A stretch of 64,000 nt of DNA from Marvania coccoides (taxonomy: Eukaryota; Chlorophyta; Trebouxiophyceae; Chlorellales; Chlorellaceae). The stretch is taken from contig OY978104.1 of assembly GCA_963854735.1 (NCBI GenBank), positions 434,001 through 498,000 of the forward strand, written 5' to 3'. Each line of letters starts with the position of its first letter. Position 1 is the first letter of the stretch. A program made the position numbers and the translations under genes. Below are positions 43,104 to 54,100 of the stretch, piece by piece. The notes beneath the pieces were generated by a model, which saw nothing but the letters and a program-made list of their open reading frames with translations, was not told the origin of the DNA and did no database searches.

Positions 43104-43855
43104 ATGCAGCGAACAGCAGCCCCGGCGTCCCGCTGCCCCGTCTTGGGCAGTGCAAAATTCCATCGCAACGCGCCTGTGAACAAGGTAAGAGACGCATTAC
43201 ACCTGACTCGTTAATTTCATTCACCCCACCACATCAAACATCTGGCTCTCCACTCCCGCAGCCTTTCACCCCGGCCAGACCAGCTGTTCAAACAAATCTC
43301 CGTCGGCAATCCATCCCCACCACCCTCTGCCAAGCGGCCCTCGCCGAGGTGCCTGCCGCGCCCTCCCTCCCCTACCGCATCGGCCATGGCTGGGACCTGC
43401 ACCGCCTGGAGCCTGGCTATCCTTTAATCATCGGTGGAGTTGACATCCCTCACGACCGAGGCTGCGTGGCTCACTCCGACGGCGACGTGCTGCTGCACAC
43501 AGTCACCGACGCCCTGCTGGGCGGCCTTTCGCTGCCAGACATCGGCCAGCTGTTCCCGGACAATGACCCGAAGTGGAAGGGCGCTCGGTCGGATATTTTC
43601 GTCAAAGAAGCAGTGAGGTTGATGAAGGAGAAGGGGTATACCATCGGCAACATCGACTGCACCATCATTGCGCAGCGCCCCAAGCTGTCTCCCTACAAAG
43701 AGGTCATTCGAGAGAACCTATGCCGGCTGCTGGAGGCGCACCCTTCCACCGTGAATATCAAGGCAAAAACCCATGAGAAGGTGGATTCGCTGGGCGAGAA
43801 CAGGAGCATTGCGTGCGAGGCGGTGGTGCTGCTGCTGCGGACCGACGTCAAGTGA
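43104..43855 (+). CDS. ISPF: 2-C-methyl-D-erythritol 2,4-cyclodiphosphate synthase
   Basis: Two exons (43104-43184 and 43262-43855, GT-AG, phase 0) encode 224 residues. The first 75 residues are Arg/Ser/Ala/Pro-rich and look like a transit peptide. The mature domain starts at YRIGHGWDLHRL, with metal ligands in D-x-H, followed by GGVDIPHDRGCVAHSDGD, LLHTVTDALLGGLSLPDIGQ, FPDNDPKWKGA and the substrate loop KAKTHEKVDSLGE. Length and motifs are complete. The enzyme forms cyclodiphosphate in the plastid MEP pathway for isoprenoids. A longer unspliced frame from 43061 exists, but its start lies in AT-rich leader sequence and its first part is intron. Confidence 0.96.
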
Positions 43856-44046
43856 TTTTGGGGTCCCATTGATTTTACGGCCAGGTGCGCTGGGGTCAAT
43901 TTTTTGAATTGTCTTTTATTTTTCATGGATAGTTTTCTAATTAAACTGTAAAAACAATCAATCATACACTAAATTTTACTCACAACATTCCAATTGAGCT
44001 TTATACACCTATACACCTATACAAAAGCAACTTTATTCAAATCTAT
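43856..44046. other. Convergent spacer
   Basis: A short AT-rich 3'-to-3' spacer. Nothing is recognised. Confidence 0.4.
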
Positions 44047-45072
44047 TCATTCGTTGTTGCTCTCTCCTGGTTTCTTAAGCTTTACCTCGGCGTTGCACAC
44101 GGGGCACGCTGCCGGTCTGCTGAAGTCGGTGCTGCTCAGAATCCATCGGTCTACGCAGTCCAGGTGGAACTTGTGTCCGCACGGCAACACCCGCAGTGGG
44201 TCCCCAGCCTCGTAGTCCTCTACGCAAATCGAGCATGTTTCTGCGAGAGAGAGAGAAAAGGTTTGGAAGAAGAAGAAGTGAAGGATACAATAGGGAGCTT
44301 CCATGCGAGTGGTGAAGTGAATATTCAAATATTGAAGCTAAAAAAGGCGTAATGGCTTTGGTGCAACAAAAAAACGACGAAATATACGGTCAACCAGTCA
44401 ACCGCCGCCTACCTGCCGTTGAGTTGGCGCCTGCAAGCACTGCCTCCACCAGTTCCGACTTTTCCACGCAGTGAGTCGCGACGTTCCCCCGTCCCGCCTT
44501 CTGCAGCAGCGTTTTCAGCTCCGAAATTCCCATCTCAGAGAGCTCTTCTTTGGTGTGATGCAGCTCGATTGGCAACTGCTGGATAATGGCTGCTGCAGCA
44601 GAGAGGCGCTCGCGGTGCGTGGGAGCGGCCGCAGCGCCACCCTGGGCATCAGCACCCCCTCTGGGCTGCCTGCGGGAGGCAGCGAGGAGGAACACAACGA
44701 CCAAAATAACCGAAGCGACCAGCGTTAAAATGCCTGCGCCTTGGTTTATGCTGGGCGTGGAGGACGATGCGCGCTGCCATTGCCCTGTGGCGCTGTCGTA
44801 CACCCACGATGCCGAGAACCCGCCTCCGCCAAACTGCAAAGCGTGGGAACGAGGGGGAGGTAAATTGAAAATCCAAGGATATGTAAAGAGTCAAATTTCC
44901 TTACAAGGACGTTGGATATTAATATTGGGATGAAGATCAGCAATGGAAGCGCGTCCCAAATTCCTCCTCGACCTCCCTGCCCACCTCCAAAATTCCAAAC
45001 AAAAAAAATCATTTCGAGATCAACTTGTTCCAATTTCTCTGCCCTATCTTTTCTTGCTGATCTGGATTCCAA
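44047..45072 (-). CDS. Membrane-anchored RING-H2 E3 ubiquitin ligase
   Basis: Three exons (45072-44905, 44833-44413, 44240-44047) encode 260 residues, or 240 if Met21 at 45012 is the start. A hydrophobic stretch near the N-terminus (LPLLIFIPILISNVL) is followed by a Gly-rich part and a clear membrane helix (ILTLVASVILVVVFLLAA). Then comes a segment with a SAP/MANF-like helix pair (ELSEMGISELKTLLQKAG and CVEKSELVEAVL), and a C-terminal RING-H2 (CSICVEDY, LPCGHKFHLDCVDRW, CPVC). All eight zinc ligands are present in C3H2C3 order. A role in membrane-linked ubiquitylation, perhaps at the ER, is inferred. The partner is unknown. Confidence 0.82.
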
Positions 45073-45785
45073 AAGGGATGTTCTAAAGAATTTTATCAGC
45101 TATATCCGAGGCTCTGCGTTTTAAAGGACTGCACAAATAGTCTTGGAGCGCCGGCGCTCAAATTTGTTTGACGTCTTCAATTGGCCAGGTTTATGGTGCC
45201 CGCCGCCAAAAATAACAAAAAAAATTCTTTCTCCCCATGAATGCGAGTCGATCTTCGTGCTGGTTTTGCCGTCCTCGTCATGTATTTGCAGTGCTGCAGA
45301 ATTCATCCGGCTAATGCATTACTACGATCTTAATTGGAACGGCATCATATATCCATAATAAAAGAACTTAAAAGGTGGTACACTGGGAATTTGAAGGGGA
45401 AGAAAATATCCATCGTATCAAATTAGTAGACTTGTTAAAAAGGAAGGGGGAAGTTTCTGATAAAATCCATATCGTGGGTAAAACACTGAAAAAGAAGGAA
45501 AAGCAGCATTGGGACTTCCAGGCTTCGATTGGGAGCCTGAAAAAAATAATGATACCAGTCCAGAGCATTCTTGGCAAAAAAAGAATGAGGTAAAGCAGCG
45601 AATTAAAACGTCGAGTTCATAGTACTCAGTTTTTTAGTTTTTTTAGTGCATTTTCTTGAAGGGGGAAAAAAGTTCATTCTAAAAAAAAATGATAAAAGTC
45701 TAGTTTTTGTTCTTCTCAATTCTCATCATAGAAGAGCCGCCCAGGAGCCCTCTGTCTTCCGTACCATGGTAATAACGCGTTCACC
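45073..45785. other. Intergenic, no gene seen
   Basis: About 700 bp of AT-rich sequence. Frames of 60-72 codons exist on both strands but have no motif, splice partner or GC enrichment like the neighbouring exons. Confidence 0.45.
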
Positions 45786-47089
45786 TTACACGTTAGCGTC
45801 CGTGGCGGTCCCCTTGTTCACCGGAGTGCTTTCTTTCGAATTCACCTCGTAGGCCCGAAGCGTGAGAATGCCAAAGAAGCATGCCAGGGAGAACACCCCA
45901 CGCTGAATAATGATCTGCAAGGAGAAAATATAGGATAAAGGACGGGTAAATTTTCCATTTTAGTGCAGAGAAACTCAAATAGGAAGTAAAACAAAAGAAT
46001 TGCGCATGATGAATGCTGGTTAATAATTTGTCTCTAAAGGAGAGGAAAAAGGAAAGGGGATCATCTGCTTCTTACCAGGACGAGGATGAGCCATGACCAC
46101 CAGGGGGAGGCTGAAAAGTTGTTGACTTCAACGTCGAGCCAGATGGACATTCCAATCGTCGCGAGGGCGAGGAGCATTGCAACCAGCAGCACCCCCTGCC
46201 ACAGCACGGTGCTGCTGCCGGCGTCCAGCGCGCGTTTGGCCATGATGGTGGCCACGAATCCCAAAATTCCAGCGAGAATGTAAAGGCTGCACTCATAAAA
46301 CAAGACGAGCGTAAATTATTGCTCATAATAAACATGCTCGTATTCAACATGAACATGAAAACACTAGAAAACGACGTAGCAAACGCACCTATACTTGACC
46401 ATGTACTCTGTGTAGACGCCGATGAACTTCAAATTTGAGACTGAGTCAGGGAAAGTGCCGCTAGCGGTGAGGGCAACAAAAACGATGCTACAGGCAGTGG
46501 AAGCAGTTTTTGAGAGAATGAAAGTGATCATTTTAGTTCTTGTAATAAATGGTTTAAGATGAAGTGCATTGCATAGGGGTTAATAGAATTAACGATATCA
46601 ATACTTTTTCGTTGTTTTCTCACCCGACCAGCACCAGCGAGAGGCCCCAGCGGGCCACGCTCTTCATGGCGTGGATCTCGCGCTGCTCGGCGCTGGTCCC
46701 CATGGCCAGCACGAGATCCAGCTTGCCTAGGACGCCCTTCTTCGGCTTATTAGTGATGCCGCCGGCAACACCGTTAACTCCTGCAGGCTTGCCCTCATCG
46801 TATTGCTCCCCATGGCGGTGGCGGTGGGCGTGGCGGTGGGGTGGCTCCGTGCTGAGAGGCACCTCCACGAAGGCTGGAGCTGCAGTCTCGGGATGCGTCG
46901 GATGGGCTGCTGCTGCCGGCGTCACGGCGCTGTCGATCGTCTGCGCCACCTTGTCTCCAGCCACCTGAACATAGAATTGAGAGAGGTTAAACTCGAGTGC
47001 ACGCATTATTCAGGAGGAATTGTGTGCACTTCTTGGGTGATCAATAATTTTAAAGGTCTCACATGGAGGACATCGCGAATCAAGCCCAT
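45786..47089 (-). CDS. Four-helix membrane protein with His-rich loop, family unknown
   Basis: Five exons (47089-47063, 46964-46624, 46487-46389, 46286-46076, 45914-45786) join in phase and encode 268 residues. After MGLIRDVLHVAGDK comes a Pro/Ala region with a His-rich patch (PPHRHAHRHRHGEQ), then four predicted membrane helices: VARWGLSLVLVGIVFVAL, YSLYILAGILGFVATIM, GVLLVAMLLALATIGMSI, and SWLILVLIIIQRGVFSLA continuing to GILTL. A short polar tail follows. Regular phasing and strong helices support a real gene. I do not recognise the family. The His patch might bind metal, but that is speculation. Confidence 0.7.
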
Positions 47090-47440
47090 TTCGGTGACGA
47101 GTAATATATATTTTATTAATCGAGGCTCCTAGAGATTGGAATTCGGATGGCAATTAGCTCCTTCGAAAATATTTCAAAGGTGTCTGCAAAAAAATGGGTT
47201 GTGTGCCGGAAAAGCTTCGATCTTCTCTGCAGATCTGGGTTGTTTTATTAATCAGAAAAAAATAATAATACACGCATTCGCGGGGATAAAAGGACCGTGA
47301 GACGGCGCGAGGACGCTGCCCCATTCGCGCGCTTTTGCTGCCACCTCAGCTGCTGACTCAGCGATCAAAAAAGAAGTATATGAGCAAAAAAAGCAAAAGG
47401 TTGCACGGGTTTCTTTCAATTCGAATGCCATTGATCGCCA

Positions 47441-47590
47441 AAGTCCGAAAGCGAGGATCTTAGCGCTATTCCCATAGAGCATGGAAGAGATTTACCCTTG
47501 TCAGTTGTGGATTCCCTTAGAGAGTTGCGGAGGGGCAACAATGAATGCTGAATGGAATTCCATATACTGAGCTTAAATTTAGATGTAGAA
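47441..47590 (+). repeat. Degenerate local duplication, copy 1
   Basis: It shares an ordered set of short matches with 48405-48655: GCGAGGATCTTAGCGCT versus GCGAGGGACTTGGCGCT, CAACAATGAATGCTGAATGG versus AATAATGAATGTTGAATGGG, and AAATTTAGATGTA versus AATTTTAGATGTA. The spacing between matches differs, so it is an old duplication. Confidence 0.5.
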
Positions 47591-47689
47591 ACAGCTGTTA
47601 CACCACGCAACTCGCAGCAAAAACAGTGGCAAATTTTGAGGGAGAAAGATTGACCCTCATCGTTTTCGCCTATATATTTTACCTGGTTT

Positions 47690-48356
47690 CATGTACAAGC
47701 CAGCGCGGATGTTTCTGGCTTCTGGAAATCTGCGGAAAGTTTTCTTTCGAGGCGTCCGCCCGCACTGTCCTCTCTCCGAGCCCCTTCCTTGAAGAACACC
47801 TCTCGATCTTTGTCGTAGACACAGTGGGCCCAAAGCTCGAGGACGGTGGCATGCTCGAGCCGGCTGAGCTGATGAAATTAAACAAGATGGAGCCTCCCCT
47901 TGTTGTCTTTGAGTGGGACACCATCAAACGCTCGTTGACCTTCTCCTGTGCAACTGTTGCAGTTGCATGCGTCCGCTCGGCTATCCCTGCGGCCGCCGGC
48001 CCGAGCCTGGAGTACGTGGTTTCCAACTACCCACAAATCGTGCAGCCAAATTCCGGGGCGGCTGTGCCCACCACTCGCATCGAGACGTATCCGGACGTAT
48101 AGGCAAAACAGTTTAGCGGACGATGAGCCTCCGCGCGAAGAAGGCGAGGCGATGACTCATCAACCGTCCGCCCAGCTGCGTCAGATTGGGGCATCAGATC
48201 ACGGCTCTGACGTACTCGGGCGCCTGCCGGAAGCACTTGGAGCTGCAGACGGTGTGGACCCCGCCGCCCAGCCTCGCAGTGCGTAGGCACGATGTGGACG
48301 CCACGCTCCTCACGATTTTGGCTACTGCTGCCATTGACGCCTCCGCAATAAATTAA
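47690..48356 (+). pseudogene. Degenerate or orphan coding region
   Basis: A GC-rich island in an AT-rich spacer. One frame reads LEEHLSIFVVDTVGPKLEDG, MLEPAELMKLNKMEPPLVVF and EWDTIKRSLTFSCATVAVAC up to a stop at 48102. A second frame downstream reads CVRLGHQITALTYSGACRKH and DATLLTILATAAIDASAIN to a stop at about 48356, with stops before it. The two halves look coding but are not joined by an evident intron. I do not recognise the family. A decayed gene, or a young gene with an unseen splice pattern, fits best. Confidence 0.3.
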
Positions 48357-48404
48357 TTGTAAGAAGTATTACACGTGTTTAAAATTTTCAGTCACATCTA
48401 CAGC

Positions 48405-48655
48405 CAAAATCTGAAAAGCGAGGAAGCGAGGGACTTGGCGCTAATGTGAGCGGCGGGATTTTTTCAGTTACGAAAAGAGAGACTAGAATCCCGAATAGAC
48501 GGGTGAAAAAAATAGGGAACAACTGCCAGACTGCTGCAGACTGGGAATTGGGAACAACTGTACGACCATTCCCCCCCGGCTCGTCTGTTTGCGGTATGAG
48601 GCTCAATAATGAATGTTGAATGGGAATTTATGTATTAACGTAAATTTTAGATGTA
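48405..48655 (+). repeat. Degenerate local duplication, copy 2
   Basis: The partner of 47441-47590, in the same orientation. The two copies flank the degenerate coding region at 47690-48356. Confidence 0.5.
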
Positions 48656-48991
48656 ACCAACTCGAGCGGCGTACCAAGATCAAACACTCAGAAAATGGCA
48701 AGTCGTAGCTCCAATTTCTGAGCACGAATTTGGCTATATTCTACTTCAATAAATTCTATATGAGTAGTTGAGTGCCGTGGCACGCGCACATAGGTGCCCA
48801 GCTCACGCAATTTCTCACATTTTCTTGAAATACCATCATTCGATGCACCTTAGCTAGTTAGAGAAAAGCGGGTAGAGCGCTGCGCATAGGCACCGGAACA
48901 GCATCGTCATATGATTTCCAGCACTCCCCCCCCCTTAACGCCCGCCTTTCGAATTTTGGCATCAACCTGGGGGGCGGAGCAGCGGCGGGCA

Positions 48992-50113
48992 ATGGATAAT
49001 TGGTCGGGAGCTCCTATGCAGAACGGCCAAGATGCGAAATTCTTTATAGATCGACTCGTAGGTACGTTCAGCACCTTCCCATCCTTAGCCTGTCCCTAGC
49101 AATCCGTTTCTGCCCCGCCTCGTATCCCCTTCAACTCACCGTCAAGCAGCGATTTTCAGATCCATCGCTGTCGGCCACCTCATCCGTGAGCACGAGCACA
49201 GATGGAAGTGCCACTATAGACCTTTCAGCGCACCCCGAAGGTGAAGAACGCCCTCAAGTACAATTCGAAACTCTGGTATTCGATCTGCCCTCGGGGGAGT
49301 GCTATCTATTTTTTTTCATCGATTCCCCATAATGTCCCATTCTCTCATATTGCAGCCATCCTAGCACAGCTGCGAGCCCTTCAGCTGTTGCACCACGAGT
49401 TTCCTTCAACATCAAATACCACCCCAGTGTCAGCAAGCCCCACCGAGCTGCTAACACCTGGCGCTGTCCCTTTGCCAAGCCAGGCAGGTCCCCTGTACCT
49501 TCAGTCGCTTCCCCAGCCCCAGCATAGTACATTGCAGCAGCAGCGGCGCCAAGACCTCCAAAATCAAATTCGCCGCACCGTCTACGTGAACGGCCTAGAC
49601 AGCCGCGTAACCGAGCAACACATAGCGAATTTCTTTTCCCCATGTGGCCCCGTGGCAGACGTACGCATCTCTGGTGACGCCAAGAGCCACGTCCGGTTTG
49701 GCTTCGTTGAATTTTCGGACGAAGCCAGCGCTGTACGTGCTCTGGCTTTGACCAGAGAAAAGCTCGGCAATACCGCCATTTGGGTGTCCCCCTCCAAGAC
49801 CGCCATCATCCCCGTCAACGGCAACTTTCTTCCCAGATCGGAAGCAGAGCTGGCAGCGGTGGCGCGAACAGTCTACGTGTCGAATATCCACCGCATCGTC
49901 ACCAACGACGTGCTGCATTACTTCTTCACCAGTGCGTGCGGGCCCATCGCAAAGCTACGCGTGCTGCGCGACTGCCGCCACGACTCCAAGATCGCTTTCG
50001 TCGAGTTTTGCTCTTTACAGGGCGCTGCTTTGGCGTTGATGTGTACTGGGAAGAACCTGGGGACGATGAAGATGCGCGTGGCGCCTAGCAGAACCCCTGT
50101 GAGGATTGAATGA
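48992..50113 (+). CDS. Two-RRM RNA-binding protein (CID/PAIP-like)
   Basis: Three exons (48992-49061, 49160-49240, 49356-50113) encode 302 residues. Exon 2 and the intron after it were chosen by phase: joining at 49356 gives HPEAILAQLRAL. After a Ser/Thr/Gln-rich N-terminus come two RRMs. The first has RNP2 RTVYVNGL and RNP1 RFGFVEF. The second has RTVYVSNI and KIAFVEF. The order and the separating linker (NFLPRSEAELAAVARTVYVSNI) are the signature of plant CTC-interacting-domain proteins CID8-13. I do not see the PAM2 peptide that those proteins use to bind poly(A)-binding protein. A cytosolic mRNA-binding role is likely. Confidence 0.87.
49267..49302 (+). repeat. Dispersed repeat family C, copy 2
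   Basis: Located inside intron 2 of the RRM gene. It matches 22510-22546 from GAAACTCTGG to CGGGGGAGTGC with one substitution and one missing base. Confidence 0.7.
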
Positions 50114-51151
50114 TGAGGGAGCCTTCATGAAAAAAAAAACCGAGAAATAAGACGAGCTTAATTATCCTCGGGGTACATATTGAGCATATGAAAATACACC
50201 GAGTAGGAACAGGCACCTACTACTGGAGTCCTCCCCCTGGGGACTCTTTGTTTTTCTAAAACAAGAGATTATCCAAGGAGTAAACTAGGCATGTGAAAAA
50301 AATAGAATTACTTATGTTGAATTAAAATCGTCGTCACGACTTGAATGGGAAAGTGGATGCGCGCCCCATGTCATGCATCGGCATGATTAAAACATGGTTT
50401 ATCAATGCTTTTATAATTTCAATGTTTTTTTTCTGAAGCGCGTGTGGCTCTTTTTCTCCGCCTCTCCATCGATTGCTTCTCCAATAACTGAAAATTACGT
50501 TTCATTGCTGAGTATAAACAGCTCAAGCTGTACGCTCTTCCAGCATTTCCACCTGTCTTAACTTCATGCGAGCGCATCTATCCCATGCGGCAATTTTCTT
50601 TCTCCTCGGGAAACTGCCGTTCTTACTAATTATGCCTAATAGGTACCCATCTGTTTTTCAAACTTTAACTTTTGAATGCAAATGCATGTTCTCCATCGGC
50701 AGATGCATCCGCCTCACCTGCGCATGTAATGCAAGCAATGCCAGAATGCCGGTGGCGGAGCGAAAAACTTGAGAGGCCTTGGCTGAGCTGCCATTGTCGG
50801 AGGATTGGGCGCTGCAGCCTCACCAGAGCCATATTATTCTTTTGCAATGTGTGGCCCCAGCTGTCCTCACCTGTTTGCATTTTTGCAGTCAAGTCAAAGC
50901 GTTCGTTCAAAAAGCAAAAAAGGAAAAGTCCTCGATGAATTTTACTTCCAATTGAACGAAAATTATTTCAAAACAACACGCTTCTCAACCCCTCTTTGTT
51001 TGCGCGTCTTGATCACATAAAATTTATGGAATACAAAACCCGCGAAGTGGCAAGCTGACAAGAAAAAAACCCGATCACAAATTTAATTCGACATTTTTTT
51101 TCGCACTACCTCAACCCTGATTGTTTCTACACTCATGCCGTATTCACCCCC
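50114..51151. other. Spacer between RRM and GRV2 genes
   Basis: About 1 kb holding the largest copy of repeat family A (50141-50302) and the GRV2 promoter. Short frames on both strands have no motif. Confidence 0.45.
50141..50302 (+). repeat. Dispersed repeat family A, copy 3 (two half-units)
   Basis: The half-unit at 50141-50194 reads AATAAGACGAGCTTAATTAT, then CCTCGGGGTA, then GAGCATATGAAAA. A middle section (GAGTAGGAAC, CACCTACTA, CCCCCTGGGGACTC) follows. A second, more diverged half-unit lies at 50254-50302 (TTTTTCTAAAACAAGAGATT, GGAGTAAACTAGGCATGTGA). Both halves face the same way, so this copy looks like a tandem or nested insertion. Confidence 0.75.
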
Positions 51152-54100
51152 ATGAGTGGCACCGCGGTGGACAACGTCCTGCAGCGCCTGAAGAAGCGCT
51201 CGCAGCGTCGCTCTTCCGGCGGCGAGACTGTCGCCCGATTTCTCGTCACCAAGTTCAGCTGGCGCGGCAACTACCGGCGCATCCTGGAGATCACCTCCTC
51301 CTCCATCGTCACCCGCCACCCAGACAGCCTCGCCATCACCAATGCTTGGGCCTTTGCAGGCGACCCCGATCTGTCCAATGTAGAAGCCAGCGGAGACCAC
51401 GCTGACGGCGCCGTGTTCGTGCTGCACTTCCGCAAGGACAAAAAGGGGATCCATTCCCGCGACGCCAAGTTCGCGTGCAAGGAGCGCGCGGCGCTGCTGA
51501 CCAGTCTGCACACTGCTGCTGCCGCCGCCGCCGCACGAGGCCTGACGGTCTCCCCTAAGCTGCTGGGCCGCCCAGAAGTCTTTCCCGCGTACAAGCTGCG
51601 GAAAGGGGAGTGGGTACCGGTCACCCTGCGCGTCACAGCCACCGCCTTGGAGCGGCTGGATCCAAATAGCGGGGCAGTGAAGTGGCGGTGGTTGTACGCG
51701 TATGCAGCCGCCCCCGCCGCGCGGACGCTGTTCCCTGGGGACGCCCCACCCGGGAACGCCGCGTTTGCGCTGCTCAGCAAGACTGGGCGGTCGCCTAGGG
51801 TGTATGCAGCGAGGGATCGCGAGGCGGTACTGCGCAGCGTACAGGCAGCCGCATTACGTAAAGTAGGGGTGACTGCGGTGGTGGACGCGTCCGCGGCGTC
51901 GCCCATGACGGGGGGGGAGCTGCTGGCGGCGGTGGCGGCGGCTGAGAGGGAGAGGGCGGCCGCGCCTGACGACGGCCCTATCGGAGAGTGGGAGGTGCTT
52001 AAAGTGAGGGATGCGAGCGAAATGCTGGCCACGTCGTCGGTTTACGATGCTCAAGCTTCTGCTCCCGCTACCGCCTCCGTTCACAGCGCGCTTCCCGCGT
52101 TAGGGGAGGGTCCGAAGGCGGTGGCGCCTCGCCGCCTGGTTTTGACCCCCACAGCGCTGCTGGAGCGCCGCCCCGCGACGTACGAGGTGGCAGAGTGGCG
52201 GCACCTGGGTGCTGTGGCGGCGCTGGTGCGGTTTGCAGACGATCCGCAGTGGCTGGGCGTGGAATGGAGCGATGGTGCCCCTGCTTCAATTTTTGTCACC
52301 CCGGCTCGCGATGCGCTGCTGGCTGGGGTGCTGTACGCAGCGCAAGCGGCTGCGGGGAGGCCGATTCCGGTGCTGACGGGCACCACGGGCGGCGGAGATG
52401 GCCTGGCGGCGGCCAAAGGGCAGCCCCCTGGCGCCCCGGCGGTTGCGTCTGATTCAGAGGTAGAAAGAATCATGACGAGTCAGCTTTCCACCGCGGCGTC
52501 GTCGTTTCTGGCGGCGGGAGGAGGCGAGCTGTCGCTGGATGCGCTGGGGCTGGCTGGCCTGACGGCTGAGTTGGAGGAGAGTGCAGGAGAAGGGGGAGAG
52601 GCGGCGACGGCGGCGGGCGCAGCAGCAGGCGCGGCAGAAACGACTCGCGCCGTGGCTGCCATGGAGCTGCGCATCCGGCAGTTTAACGCCAGCGTGCCTT
52701 ACAGCGGCGTGTCTCGAGGTACGAGTGAAATCGAGGCATTTTGGAAATTTGAAGGGCTTCTAAAATTGCATGGCTAGTAGTTATCATTTATTTTCATCCC
52801 TATTCTATATGCTTATATACCAATGTTCTCTCTTTTATTAATATTCTTTCTTGAATTGTCTTCCTTTCCTCCTTGCAGGCGCCCATGCCGACCAGTCCAT
52901 CATTGCAGCGCTGCTGGCCTACCTCCCCAAGCAGCACCACGCCGGATCTCAGCCTAGCCTGGGCGCCGAGGAAGCCCGCCTTATCGTGGCCGCGCTGCAC
53001 TGCCTGCAGCGCCTCTCCACCTCACCTCACAACGCAATTTTAATGATGGGCGGCGGGGGCGGCTCCGGCCGCATTTTCTCGGCGCTGCTCAGCCGACACG
53101 ACCACGTGGCGTCTGAAGCCGCTCGCCTGCTGCTGCGGCTGTTCTCTCCCGTCGCGGGGCGCACTGGCGCGGCCCCCCGGCTTGCAGACGGCATCGCCGG
53201 CGGCAGCGGTAGCGGTGAAAGCCCCATGGCTCCTCTTGGCGCTCACGAGGACGCCGCAGCTGCCCGCAACGCAAAATCAGTGTGTTTCATCTCTGACGCG
53301 CGCTGCGGCTCGCTATTAGCCCCGCTCAAGCTGGCCAGAGTGCCGTCTCCGCTGCTGTCAGGTGCTCTCATCGAGGTAGTGGCTGCGGTGGCCTGCAAGC
53401 CCGGCGCGCGCACCACCGAGCTCTCCACCCGCGAGGCGCTGTTGCACGAGGTAGCTTCCCTGGGTCGCCCATTGTTTTCGCTGTTTAACCATCCCTCCCG
53501 GCAGGTTTCCGATGCTGCTGCTCTGGTGATGCAAGCGGTGGCGGAGGGGGGCGCCACCGCCGCAGCGCCCATGCGGGCGGCTGCTCTCGCAGAGGGCGCG
53601 GTTTTGAATCACCTGCTGTGCGTGCTGGGCCCGTCGGGCCCACGACAGCAGCTCAGCCGCCACTTGGTCAGCCTGTGGGCTGACGCCCACGACCCCACGC
53701 TGCGCCTGCTGGGGCGCTGCTTCCCCCCAGGGCTCATGCGCTTCTTGGACGAGCCGAAGAAGAAGAAACTGCCCCCGCCAACGCGGCGGCTGGGCCCCCC
53801 CGACCGCCGCTCTCTGCTAGGAGCCGGCAGCAGCGGCACCGGGGGGCATCTCATTGCCCCCAACGTGGGTGGAGGAGGTGTGGGGGAAGTCGCAGATATA
53901 GGTTTTCATAGGGGAGGCAGGGATGCACTTGCAGCGGCAGCTTCTCAGCAGCTTTCTGGGCTTAGCGAAACCCGAGCAGCAGCAGCAGCAGCAGCAGCAG
54001 CGTCTCTGGTGCCACCTGCTATTCCCATCGCCAGCAGGAGCCCCTCAGGCAGCCCCGCCACAGCCTCTACCCTCGGCGCCGCGTCGGACAGCCCCAGGGA

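Noticed and set aside
50560..51020. Several 60-90 codon frames before GRV2
   Set aside because: They overlap on both strands, are AT-rich, lack motifs, and have no splice partners.
51271..52032. A 253-codon minus-strand open frame
   Set aside because: It is antisense to the conserved N-terminal part of GRV2.
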